Source of the DNA: Gammaproteobacteria bacterium
Lineage (GTDB): Bacteria; Pseudomonadota; Gammaproteobacteria; Pseudomonadales; Pseudohongiellaceae
Length of the DNA stretch: 6,020 nucleotides
NCBI GenBank assembly: GCA_947377625.1
Contig: CANCGR010000185.1
Coordinates: forward strand, 1 to 6,020
Reading direction: 5' to 3'
Below, one piece after another: positions 1 to 5,665 of this stretch; position 1 is the stretch's first letter, and every line of letters begins with the position of its first letter. A program made the position numbers and the translations under genes. The notes beneath the pieces are model-generated. The model was not told where the DNA came from, did not search any database, and worked only from the letters and a program-made list of their open reading frames with translations.

Positions 1-195
1 GACATCCAGTTCAACTGGCTGCTAATGCTGGCACCGCAGCCTGTGCTCGACTATTTGATCGCGCACGAAACCAGTCACTTGCGTCATTTGAATCATTCGG
101 CCAAATTCTGGAACACGGTGGCGGAGCTATGCCCCGACTACAAGGAACACCGTGAATGGTTGATGCATAACGGGCATCGGCTGTGGCCGGGTTAG
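1..195 (+). CDS. YgjP-like (DUF45/SprT-type) zinc metallopeptidase, C-terminal part
   Basis: The 5' end is cut off by the window edge; 64 codons and a TAG stop remain, in frame from base 1. The visible protein has a zinc-binding HExxH motif (HETSH, visible residues 22-26) followed by LRHLNHSAKFW, where the His of NHS (residue 32) would be the third metal ligand. This HExxH-plus-NHSxxFW arrangement and the short tail ending in a Gly/His/Trp-rich segment are typical of the YgjP-like metal-dependent hydrolase family (PF01863), cytosolic proteins whose substrates are poorly known. The gene converges on trmB with only 3 bases between the two stop codons, so the two transcripts must overlap unless termination occurs inside a coding region. 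The family call is fairly sure; a specific function cannot be given from this fragment. Confidence 0.85.
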   Translation, partial: DIQFNWLLMLAPQPVLDYLIAHETSHLRHLNHSAKFWNTVAELCPDYKEHREWLMHNGHRLWPG

Positions 196-198
196 CAC

Positions 199-897
199 CT
201 AGCCAGCTTTAACGAACAACAAATCCCACACGCCATGGCCCAGCTTTTGGCCGCGTTGCTCGAACTTGGTTGAGGGCCGGTCGTGCTGAGTCGCATACAA
301 ACCCTCGCCGGTGGCATTGCGAAAAGCCGAGTCTGCACTGAGCACTCTCATCATCTGCACAGCATAGGGTTGCCAGTCAGTAGCAAGATGCATCACGCCA
401 CTTGCCATAAGTTTGGGGCGCACTTCGTTGATGAAATCGGGCTGAATCATGCGCCGCTTGTAATGACGCTTCTTGTGCCAAGGGTCTGGGAAGAAAATCT
501 GCAGACAACTGAGGCTGCCATCAGCAATGCACTTCTCCAGCACAACCCGCGCATCGCCCTGATAGACACGAAGATTGGTCAGCTGCTCCTGATCCACCAA
601 CTTGAGCAAATTGCCGATGCCCGGCGGATGCACCTCGATACCAATGAAGTCTTTTTCGGGGGCAGCCTTGGCCATCTCTATCAGTGAAGAGCCCATGCCG
701 AAACCGATTTCCAGCACCAATGGTGCAATGCGCCCAAAGACTTGCTGTTGTTGAACCATGCCATCGGCAAGCTCCAGCCCGAATTGTGGCCATAACTTGT
801 CGCGCGCAGCCTTTTGCGCTTCGGTCATGCGACCGGCGCGAATAACAAAACTATGGACTGTGCGTAGCGGAACGTTGTCGGGGATCGGGCGAGTCAT
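199..897 (-). CDS. trmB: tRNA (guanine-N7-)-methyltransferase TrmB
   Basis: This cytosolic enzyme uses S-adenosylmethionine to make m7G at position 46 in the variable loop of many tRNAs. The 232-residue protein is close to the usual length (about 239 in E. coli). Visible signatures in order are the SAM-binding loop EIGFGMGSSL (63-72), the acidic ribose-binding position in GIEVH (86-90), NLRVYQGDA (108-116), the family hallmark FPDPWHKKRHYKRR (136-149), TDWQPYA (173-179) and the C-terminal RPSTKFEQRG (207-216). The ATG start is kept because the segment RTVHSFVIRAGRMTEAQ upstream of the next Met is conserved in the family. No good Shine-Dalgarno sequence precedes it, and it lies 57 bases after the DUF423 stop on the same strand, so it is probably read from the same transcript. 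It is a housekeeping gene with nothing unusual. Confidence 0.97.
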   Translation of the reverse strand: MTRPIPDNVPLRTVHSFVIRAGRMTEAQKAARDKLWPQFGLELADGMVQQQQVFGRIAPLVLEIGFGMGSSLIEMAKAAPEKDFIGIEVHPPGIGNLLKLVDQEQLTNLRVYQGDARVVLEKCIADGSLSCLQIFFPDPWHKKRHYKRRMIQPDFINEVRPKLMASGVMHLATDWQPYAVQMMRVLSADSAFRNATGEGLYATQHDRPSTKFEQRGQKLGHGVWDLLFVKAG

Positions 898-954
898 GCG
901 AAGGCTTGGCAGGAATGAGTGGTAACGATAATGGAAACTGGCGTGCTTGCGATA

Positions 955-1335
955 CTAAATTGCGGACTTTTCCCATGTCACCTTGGCCAGCAAAGCCCAC
1001 GCGGCCAGAAACGCCAGACCACCGACCGGCGTAACAGCACCCAGCCAGTGCTGCCCTGACAATGCCAGCAAGTACAAACTGCCGCAGAACAAGATCAATC
1101 CAACAATGAACAGACACCCACTCCACTTCAGCGCAGCCCCGGCTTTGCCGCCTTGGGCGAGCCAAGCCACTGCCAGCAAACCCACGCAATGAAACATCTG
1201 GTACTGCACCGATGTGCGGTAAGTCTCGAGCAATTCCGGCGTGAGCCAGCTTTTCAAAGCATGCGCACCGAAGGCCCCAAATGCCACCGCCAGAAATGCA
1301 TTCACTGCCATACATAACAAATAAAAACGCGACAT
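955..1335 (-). CDS. DUF423 (YgdD-like) small inner-membrane protein
   Basis: This 126-residue, very hydrophobic protein has about four predicted membrane helices (roughly residues 4-23, 46-61, 71-92 and 98-118). Family motifs seen are GAFGAHALK (20-28), YQMFHCVGLLA (45-55), CGSLYLLAL (84-92) and TPVGGLAFLAAW (102-113), matching DUF423 (PF04241), whose biochemical role is unknown. The start is placed at the ATG because GAGG lies 6 bases upstream; a GTG codon directly before it is also in frame but too close to that site. It lies between rpoH and trmB on the same strand, an association I recall from pseudomonads, where thiamine and cell-wall genes often sit nearby as well. It follows the rpoH terminator, so it probably has its own promoter. 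A perfect TTGACA lies on the minus strand at 1421-1416, but no convincing -10 box was found. Confidence 0.9.
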   Translation of the reverse strand: MSRFYLLCMAVNAFLAVAFGAFGAHALKSWLTPELLETYRTSVQYQMFHCVGLLAVAWLAQGGKAGAALKWSGCLFIVGLILFCGSLYLLALSGQHWLGAVTPVGGLAFLAAWALLAKVTWEKSAI

Positions 1336-1452
1336 CACTTACCTCAACAACCGAACGAAGCTCACGACACACTTCAACGCGCCAGCGGCGTTCGAAGCCC
1401 AAATCACCCGCACGATGTCAAAATTCAACCAGTAGCGCTAAATCCCGGTCAT

Positions 1453-1482
1453 AAAAAAAAGCCGTCACAAGGACGGCTTTTT
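1453..1482 (-). terminator. Rho-independent terminator of rpoH
   Basis: GCCGTC (1461-1466) and GACGGC (1472-1477) form a perfect 6-bp stem around the loop ACAAG, extended by five A-T pairs on each side. Read on the minus strand it ends in eight consecutive T residues (1460-1453), beginning 15 bases after the rpoH stop codon. This is a textbook intrinsic terminator for rpoH. The opposite T-run (1478-1482) would let it also act on plus-strand transcripts, but no plus-strand gene lies just upstream. Confidence 0.93.
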
Positions 1483-1497
1483 ACTAACGAACAAAGC

Positions 1498-2430
1498 TCA
1501 CGCTTCCATCAGCGCTTTTACTTTATCCATTGCATTTTTTTCCAGCTGACGAATGCGCTCGGCTGACACGTTGTACTTGGCGGCCAGATCATGCAACGTG
1601 GATTTGCTGTCACTGAGCCAGCGTTGAGTCAGGATGTCGCGGCTACGCTCATCCAAAGACTTCATCGCCACATACAAACCGTCGGTACTGGTTTTTTCCC
1701 AGTCATCGCTTTCAACACTGTTGGCCGGGTCGTAACGGCTGTCTTCCAGATAAAACGCCGGCGACTGACTGGTTTCTTCATCATCGGCATCAGCGGCGCC
1801 ATCAAACGATGCATCATAGGCGCCCATGCGGCCTTCCATCTGCACGACAGTCGCGGCATCAACACCCAGATCCTTGGCCATTGCTTCCACTTCGTTCTGG
1901 CTCAACCAACCCAGACGTTTTTTGGAACTGCGCAGATTGAAGAACAATTTGCGCTGTGCCTTGGTGGTGGCCACTTTGACAATGCGCCAGTTGCGCAAAA
2001 TGAACTCGTGGATTTCGGCTTTGATCCAATGCACAGCAAATGACACCAACCGCACACCGACTTCAGGGTTGAAGCGTTTGACGGCCTTCATCAAACCAAC
2101 GTTGCCTTCCTGGATAAGGTCAGCTTCGCTGAGACCATAGCCGCTGTAAGAACGTGCAACATGAACAACGAAGCGCAGGTGAGCAAGGACTAACTTGCGA
2201 GCCGCATCCAGATTTTCCTGGTAATAATACTGGTTAGCCAGCTCATGCTCTTCTTCGGCGCTGAGAATGGCAATGCGATTGACAGCCGTGACGTAAGCGC
2301 CCAGATCATGACCGGGCACCATGGAATCCGGCACCTGCAGCTCTTTGCCGGAGCGCTTGGTTTTGCTGCCTTCTTCGTCTTCCTGGGCTTCTTCGAGAAG
2401 TTCCAGATCGTCTTCAATGTAATCTTTCAT
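1498..2430 (-). CDS. rpoH: RNA polymerase heat-shock sigma factor RpoH (sigma-32) with extended N-terminus
   Basis: This sigma factor directs RNA polymerase to heat-shock promoters. It is 310 residues long against about 284 in E. coli and Pseudomonas. Visible parts are region 1.2/2.1 (about 43-100), region 2 with ADLIQEGNVGLMKAV (103-117) and VRLVSFAVHWIKAEIHEF (126-143), the RpoH box QRKLFFNLR (159-167) that separates heat-shock sigmas from RpoD and RpoS, and region 4.2 with the helix-turn-helix STLHDLAAKYNVSAERIRQL (277-296). L74, A77 and V81 align with E. coli L47, A50 and I54, residues tied to chaperone/FtsH/SRP control, so degradation-based control is probably kept. The ATG start is chosen because AAGGAG (2442-2437) sits 6 bases upstream; the frame stays open further up but only through a TTG with no ribosome site. 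The added N-terminus is acidic and low-complexity. The gene ends at a strong terminator. Confidence 0.97.
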   Translation of the reverse strand: MKDYIEDDLELLEEAQEDEEGSKTKRSGKELQVPDSMVPGHDLGAYVTAVNRIAILSAEEEHELANQYYYQENLDAARKLVLAHLRFVVHVARSYSGYGLSEADLIQEGNVGLMKAVKRFNPEVGVRLVSFAVHWIKAEIHEFILRNWRIVKVATTKAQRKLFFNLRSSKKRLGWLSQNEVEAMAKDLGVDAATVVQMEGRMGAYDASFDGAADADDEETSQSPAFYLEDSRYDPANSVESDDWEKTSTDGLYVAMKSLDERSRDILTQRWLSDSKSTLHDLAAKYNVSAERIRQLEKNAMDKVKALMEA

Positions 2431-2436
2431 ATTCAA

Positions 2437-2442
2437 CTCCTT
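2437..2442 (-). promoter_or_regulatory. Strong ribosome binding site fixing the rpoH start
   Basis: On the minus strand AAGGAG lies 6 bases before the ATG at 2430. It supports the 310-residue RpoH rather than a shorter protein from the internal ATG at codon 37, which has only a weak, distant AGG upstream. It also excludes the longer frame beginning at TTG (2469). Confidence 0.85.
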
Positions 2443-2467
2443 ACTTATACGACCTTGGCGATCGTCC

Positions 2468-2516
2468 AACCCTGCTGGGTTTCCGAAGGGGCGGTAATGG
2501 TACCACTCTCACCATT
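2468..2516 (-). promoter_or_regulatory. Small hairpins in the presumed rpoH leader
   Basis: In the minus-strand transcript AACCC-AGCA-GGGTT (2481-2468) forms a perfect 5-bp stem with a 4-base loop, 38-51 bases before the rpoH start. Further upstream AATGGT (2516-2511) can pair with ACCATT (2501-2496) across 9 bases. rpoH translation is thermally controlled by mRNA structure in E. coli, so leader structure is of interest, but these hairpins do not include the ribosome site and their role is unproven. Confidence 0.3.
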
Positions 2517-2540
2517 CTGCCTGCCAACTGGCTATGCCTG

Positions 2541-2568
2541 TTTGACAAGCATCAACTGCATAAGTTGC
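2541..2568 (-). promoter_or_regulatory. Candidate sigma-E/AlgU-type promoter for rpoH
   Basis: Read on the minus strand, GCAACTT (2568-2562) and TCAAA (2545-2541, preceded by G) are separated by 16 bases. This is close to the extracytoplasmic sigma-E/AlgU pattern (GGAACTT, 16-17 bases, TCTGA or TCAAA), with one mismatch in the -35 element. Transcription would start near 2535, giving an rpoH leader of about 100 bases. A sigma-E-type promoter before rpoH is known in E. coli (P3) and in Pseudomonas (AlgU), which makes the match more believable here. The -35 element lies inside an inverted repeat. The call is a visual consensus match only. Confidence 0.5.
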
Positions 2569-2722
2569 ACACTTGTTACGTCGCCAGCCAATGATCAGAC
2601 TCATCTCAACAACATAGTAGCGTTACAGAACAATTCAAGGTTGTCATAGCGCAATAATTTCTTTGCTGCTGGCGCAAGATGCCCGCTAGAATCCAAGCCA
2701 TCCTGAAGGCAGTATCAATTTC

Positions 2723-2757
2723 TTCACAATTTAATATAAATCAATTAGTTATATAAA
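2723..2757 (+). promoter_or_regulatory. AT-rich putative promoter of the nitroreductase gene
   Basis: The segment is strongly AT-rich compared with its surroundings and holds two TATAAA hexamers (2735-2740 and 2752-2757), either of which could be a -10 element. No good -35 hexamer stands at 16-18 bases from either one. A weak AAGAGA ribosome site follows at 2769-2774, 6 bases from the start codon. Confidence 0.35.
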
Positions 2758-2780
2758 CAGACGCACCCAAGAGACCTTCT

Positions 2781-3383
2781 ATGATCAAGAAAGCCATCGA
2801 CACTTCCGCACCACTTCACCCTCTCATCGCCGACCGTTACAGCGGGGTCAGCTTCGACCCGGAACGTCCGGTCGGTCTGGATACCTTGCTAGCTCTCGCC
2901 GAAGCCGCACGCTGGGCCCCCTCTTGTTTTGGCGACGAACCGTGGCGCTTTCTGATTTGCAGTAAACAACACGATGCCGCTGCCTGGCAAAAGGCCTACG
3001 ACTCCTTAATGCCCGGCAACCAGACTTGGTGCCAACACGCGCCAGTGCTGGTGTTGATCTGCACTGATACGCTGTTCAAACACAACGGCGCTCCAAACCC
3101 GTTTGGCCCTTATGACACCGGCGCTGCTGCCGTGAGCTTCTGCCTGCAAGCTACGGCTGCGGGACTGATGACCCATCAGATGGGAGGCTACAGTGCCGAC
3201 AAGGCGCGTGAGCTGTTCTCAATCCCCGCGCAGTTCAAACCATTGGCGATGATGGCGGTGGGTTACCAACTGCCCGAGGACAAACTGCCTGAACCGTTCA
3301 AAGGCAGAGAACTGGCTCCTCGCAAACGCAAGCCACTCTCAGAACAGTTTTATCTGAGCGCGTGGGACAAAGGCATTCAATAG
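2781..3383 (+). CDS. Nitroreductase-family FMN-dependent oxidoreductase
   Basis: The 200-residue protein matches the nitroreductase family (PF00881), cytosolic FMN enzymes that use NAD(P)H to reduce nitro compounds, quinones or similar acceptors. FMN-binding elements in family order are RYSGVSF (19-25, the Arg-Ser phosphate/FMN contact), APSCFGDEPWRF (46-57, the usual APSxxNxQPWRF with Asn-Gln replaced by Asp-Glu), the central helix YDTGAAAVSFCLQATAAGLM (111-130), HQMGGY (132-137) and the basic RKRKPLSE (181-188) near the C-terminus. These family proteins work as homodimers. It begins at the first ATG after a weak AAGAGA site and stands alone on the plus strand. Its last 7 bases overlap the end of the convergent cytochrome gene. 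The true substrate cannot be told from sequence. Confidence 0.9.
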   Translation: MIKKAIDTSAPLHPLIADRYSGVSFDPERPVGLDTLLALAEAARWAPSCFGDEPWRFLICSKQHDAAAWQKAYDSLMPGNQTWCQHAPVLVLICTDTLFKHNGAPNPFGPYDTGAAAVSFCLQATAAGLMTHQMGGYSADKARELFSIPAQFKPLAMMAVGYQLPEDKLPEPFKGRELAPRKRKPLSEQFYLSAWDKGIQ

Positions 3384-3841
3384 TAATAGTCGGTATAGCC
3401 AGGCAGCAGGCTGTAGCGGGAGTTGAGAAACGCCACGATGTCGATGAGCTCAGTCACCTTCATGTTGGGGTTCATATACATCGGCGAAGTATTGACCCGG
3501 TTGCGCTGGCTGGCTGGCAACATGTTCAGATAACGATCCGAGATCACGTGGTTCGGATTGATGATGGAAGTCACAATGTCCGCATAGGTCTTGGCAAAAA
3601 CCAGCTCGCCGCCTAGCGGCATGCTGATAAATCGGGTGCCTTTGTATTCGGGCAATTCTACGCCGGATACCACATGGCACTGCGGACAGCCCAATTCAAC
3701 GAAGGCCTCCCTGCCTCTGGCGATGTCGCCATTCTGGATGGGAAAGCGAAAGTCATTGGCGTAATTGGGGTAGGTGCGGCATGCGCTTAATGTAGCCAGA
3801 CCCAGCATAGCCAACACCATCAAGGGAAAAGACAATTTCAT
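3377..3841 (-). CDS. Monohaem c-type cytochrome lipoprotein
   Basis: This 154-residue protein begins with a lipoprotein signal: KLSFP, a hydrophobic stretch, then the lipobox LSAC with the acylated Cys at 21. The residue after it is Arg rather than Asp, so delivery to the outer membrane (periplasmic face) is expected. One haem-binding CPQCH motif (52-56) lies in a class-I cytochrome c domain. The likely axial Met is in SPMYMNPNM (119-127), just before the final helix VTELIDIVAFLNSRY (129-143). The tail ends in YTDYYY. The start is the ATG at 3841, with CTGGAG 9 bases upstream; the in-frame TTG three codons earlier touches that site and is rejected. The gene stands alone between the thiolase gene and the convergent nitroreductase, so its electron partner is unknown. 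Its ribosome site lies within an inverted repeat. Confidence 0.9.
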   Translation of the reverse strand: MKLSFPLMVLAMLGLATLSACRTYPNYANDFRFPIQNGDIARGREAFVELGCPQCHVVSGVELPEYKGTRFISMPLGGELVFAKTYADIVTSIINPNHVISDRYLNMLPASQRNRVNTSPMYMNPNMKVTELIDIVAFLNSRYSLLPGYTDYYY

Positions 3842-3851
3842 GGGGATCAAC

Positions 3852-3869
3852 TCCAGTTTGAAAACTGGA
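3852..3869 (-). promoter_or_regulatory. Perfect inverted repeat over the cytochrome c ribosome binding site
   Basis: TCCAGTTT (3852-3859) and AAACTGGA (3862-3869) are perfect 8-bp inverted arms with two bases between. In the minus-strand mRNA this can fold as a 7-bp stem with the loop UUCA. The GGA of the Shine-Dalgarno GGAG (3854-3851) lies inside the stem. It may be a translational control hairpin or a repressor operator; the sequence alone does not decide. Confidence 0.5.
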
Positions 3870-3925
3870 CTAAATTAACCCCGCAATGGCTTTGAACTTT
3901 TGACCTGGATCAGACAAAAACTATC

Positions 3926-3951
3926 CAGCGCAAACATTCACATTTGCGCTG
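3926..3951 (-). terminator. Possible terminator hairpin downstream of the thiolase-like gene
   Basis: CAGCGCAAA (3926-3934) and TTTGCGCTG (3943-3951) form a perfect 9-bp stem with an 8-base loop. On the minus strand it is followed after 5 bases by five T residues (3920-3916). It lies about 97 bases past the thiolase stop and upstream of the cytochrome gene, so it could end the DUF35-thiolase transcript. The gap before the T-run and the distance make this imperfect; an operator for the cytochrome gene is the alternative. A second, smaller dyad, GCACCG/CGGTGC (3988-4005), lies closer to the stop and has no T-run. Confidence 0.45.
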
Positions 3952-4047
3952 CCAGCACGAATGCTGCACTCAATGAGACCAACGTCAGCACCGTCATGCC
4001 GGTGCATTCATTACCCTCACGAGTGCATGTCTATCGCCGAGTTAAAG

Positions 4048-5211
4048 TCAGAGCGTAGCAGCCGATCCAAATACTGCGGTCACTTGGCTGGAAAGATAGC
4101 CACCATTGCCGTTACACGCCGCCAGTTCAGCGCCTTTGATCTGGCGTGCTCCGCACTCGCCACGCAACTGCTGCACGGCTTCAATCATCAGGAACATGCC
4201 GTACATGCCAGGATGCACGCAGCTAAGGCCGCCACCGTTGGTGTTTACCGGCAAGGAACCGCCGGGGGCAATATTGCCATTGGAGACGAACGCACCACCT
4301 TCACCTTTTTTGCAGAACCCCATGTCTTCGAGGAACAGAATAGTGTTGATGGTGAAGGCATCGTACAACTCCACCACATCGATATCGGACGGTTTCACAC
4401 CCGCCATCGCAAACGCTTCGGGGCCACTTTGCGCGGCAGCCGTCACCGTGAGGTCAGGCATCGCCGAAATCATGTTGTGGGTCGTGCGCGAACTGGCGCC
4501 GAGCATGTAAACCGGCGCTTTCGGGAAATCCTTGGCGCGATCAGCACGCACCATGATCATCGCGGCGCCGCCGTCGCTGACCAGACAGCAATCGCGCACA
4601 CCAAACGGATCGACAATGCGGCGCGCACCCAATACATCGGCAATGCTGAGCGGATCGCGCATTTCTGCGGCGGGATTCAGCTGGGCCCACTTGCGGGCAG
4701 AGACCGCCACTTCCGCCAATTGTTCGGGTGTGGTGCCGTACTGATGCATGTGACGCATTGCGGCCAAGGCATAGGCCTGAATCGGGTAACGCGGCTTGTA
4801 CACACTCTCAATGGTCTTGGCATGCGCCGGCGCAACGATGCCGCCGCTGCGATTGTTACTGCCGTAACAGATCAACGCCACATTGCAGAGGCCGTGCTTG
4901 AGTGCCAATGACGCAGACAGCAGCGAATTCACAAACACTGAGCCTCCGATATTGGAGCCATCCATGAAATCAGGCTTGATACCGAAGTATTCGGCGACTA
5001 CCAGCGGTGTCAGTTGATCAACGAAATTGGACGCAAAAATGCCGTCGATATCGTGAATCGACAAGCCGGTTTCCGCGAGTGCGTGGTGCACGGCTTCACC
5101 CATGATTTCCATGTGGGAACGTCCGGCCAGATCGCCAAACCGACTAAGGCCAACGCCGACAACGGCAGCGGCGCCACGTAACGATTGCTCACCTTTAAGT
5201 ATCTTCACCAT
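4048..5211 (-). CDS. Thiolase-superfamily protein (SCP2-type) lacking the nucleophilic Cys
   Basis: The 387-residue protein has the two-domain thiolase fold, as seen from AVVGVGLSRFG (16-26), HDIDGIFAS (53-61), ALICYGSNNRSGG (112-124), RDPLSIADVLGARRIVDPF (185-203), DCCLVSDGGAAMIM (207-220), VVELYDAFT (279-287), GGGLSCVHPGMYG (326-338) and AACNGNGGYLS (364-374). The catalytic His (H333) and C-terminal Cys (C366) motifs are present. Where classical thiolases have their nucleophilic Cys, the sequence reads NIGGSVFVNS (87-96), with no Cys. Such proteins are often labelled acetyl-CoA acetyltransferase. However, DUF35-partnered relatives such as Ltp2 are retro-aldolases that cleave steroid side-chain acyl-CoAs without that Cys. 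The start codon lies inside the end of the DUF35 gene (7-base overlap), so the two are translationally coupled and probably form one complex. The family call is strong; the reaction is not certain. Confidence 0.88.
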   Translation of the reverse strand: MVKILKGEQSLRGAAAVVGVGLSRFGDLAGRSHMEIMGEAVHHALAETGLSIHDIDGIFASNFVDQLTPLVVAEYFGIKPDFMDGSNIGGSVFVNSLLSASLALKHGLCNVALICYGSNNRSGGIVAPAHAKTIESVYKPRYPIQAYALAAMRHMHQYGTTPEQLAEVAVSARKWAQLNPAAEMRDPLSIADVLGARRIVDPFGVRDCCLVSDGGAAMIMVRADRAKDFPKAPVYMLGASSRTTHNMISAMPDLTVTAAAQSGPEAFAMAGVKPSDIDVVELYDAFTINTILFLEDMGFCKKGEGGAFVSNGNIAPGGSLPVNTNGGGLSCVHPGMYGMFLMIEAVQQLRGECGARQIKGAELAACNGNGGYLSSQVTAVFGSAATL

Positions 5212-5612
5212 TCCTTGCTCCCCTGTTCCTTGTTGTAGAACACCACGGCGTGCTGACCATCAAGCAAGCCGACGTGAGCGCTGACCTGCATGCCTATCTT
5301 CACTTTGTCAGGATCAAGATCCATCACCCGGCTCAACATGCGCGGGCCTTCTTCCAGCTCGATCAGAGCAACGTTATAGTCGCCGCCCTTTTCGGGTTTC
5401 TGCCGCACTATCGAAGTGGAATACACCACGCCACGACCAGTGGGCTCGACCCACTTGAGCTCTACCGAGCCGCAGTGCGGGCACAGCACACGCGGGTAAA
5501 ACACGTGTTTGCCGCAGCCTTTGCATTGTTGGATGATGAATTTTCCTTGGTTCAGGGCTTCTTGGTACAAATGTACCGGCCCCGGGCCTTCAAAGTGTGA
5601 AGTCTGGGTCAC
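5205..5612 (-). CDS. DUF35 zinc-ribbon/OB-fold protein, partner of the thiolase-like protein
   Basis: The 135-residue protein has an N-terminal helix (PVHLYQEALNQGKF, 12-25), a rubredoxin-like zinc ribbon with CKGC (30-33) and CPHC (44-47), then an OB-fold from about GRGVVYSTSIVR (59-70) through VALIELEEGPRMLSRV (81-96) to HVGLLDGQHAVVFY (113-126). This is the DUF35/ChsH2-C type domain, which in known systems binds thiolase-superfamily proteins and is needed for their stability or acyl-CoA handling. Translation starts at a GTG at 5612; AAAGGA (5624-5619) is 6 bases upstream, which supports this start. It is the first gene of a two-gene unit, ends 7 bases inside the thiolase-like gene, and is divergent from a CoA-transferase gene. 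It is probably cytosolic. Confidence 0.9.
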   Translation of the reverse strand: MTQTSHFEGPGPVHLYQEALNQGKFIIQQCKGCGKHVFYPRVLCPHCGSVELKWVEPTGRGVVYSTSIVRQKPEKGGDYNVALIELEEGPRMLSRVMDLDPDKVKIGMQVSAHVGLLDGQHAVVFYNKEQGSKEW

Positions 5613-5665
5613 GCGCTATCCTTTGATGTTTTAGTCAGGGTGAGAACAATAAATTGGGCGGGCGC

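Larger units (their letters stand above)
2431..2780. other. Divergent intergenic region between rpoH and the nitroreductase gene
   Basis: This 350-base stretch holds no convincing gene. The half next to rpoH contains its ribosome site, a presumed leader with small hairpins (2468-2481 and 2496-2516) and the sigma-E-like promoter at 2541-2568. A second, weaker minus-strand promoter may be TTGAAT, 16 bases, TATGTT at about 2639-2612, of sigma-70 type. The half next to the nitroreductase turns markedly AT-rich (about 2718-2757), as expected for a promoter. Confidence 0.7.

Noticed and set aside
22..78. HETSH in the metallopeptidase fragment as a degenerate active site
   Set aside because: It fits HExxH fully (His, Glu and His present), and the third ligand His in NHS is also there, so nothing is missing.
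190..204. Small hairpin GGTTAG-CAC-CTAGCC spanning both convergent stop codons, considered as a bidirectional terminator
   Set aside because: The stem is 6 bp with a G-U pair on one strand and a C-A mismatch on the other, and no T-run follows on either strand.
851..1402. A 183-codon minus-strand frame overlapping the DUF423 gene and the start of trmB
   Set aside because: The protein looks random (Cys, Gly, Arg and Val rich), overlaps two conserved genes in another frame and has no ribosome site.
2541..2546. TTGACA-like sequence on the plus strand (2542-2547) as a -35 for the nitroreductase gene
   Set aside because: No -10 element lies at 16-18 bases, and it is over 230 bases from the start codon. 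The same bases fit the opposite-strand sigma-E-like element better.
2245..2649. A plus-strand frame running through the rpoH start into the intergenic region
   Set aside because: It is antisense to the conserved rpoH coding region for half its length and has no family motifs.
3961..4911. A 316-codon open frame on the plus strand, antisense to the thiolase-like gene
   Set aside because: It is rich in His, Arg and Ala with no recognisable domain, and lies opposite a clearly conserved gene. It is an antisense shadow frame.
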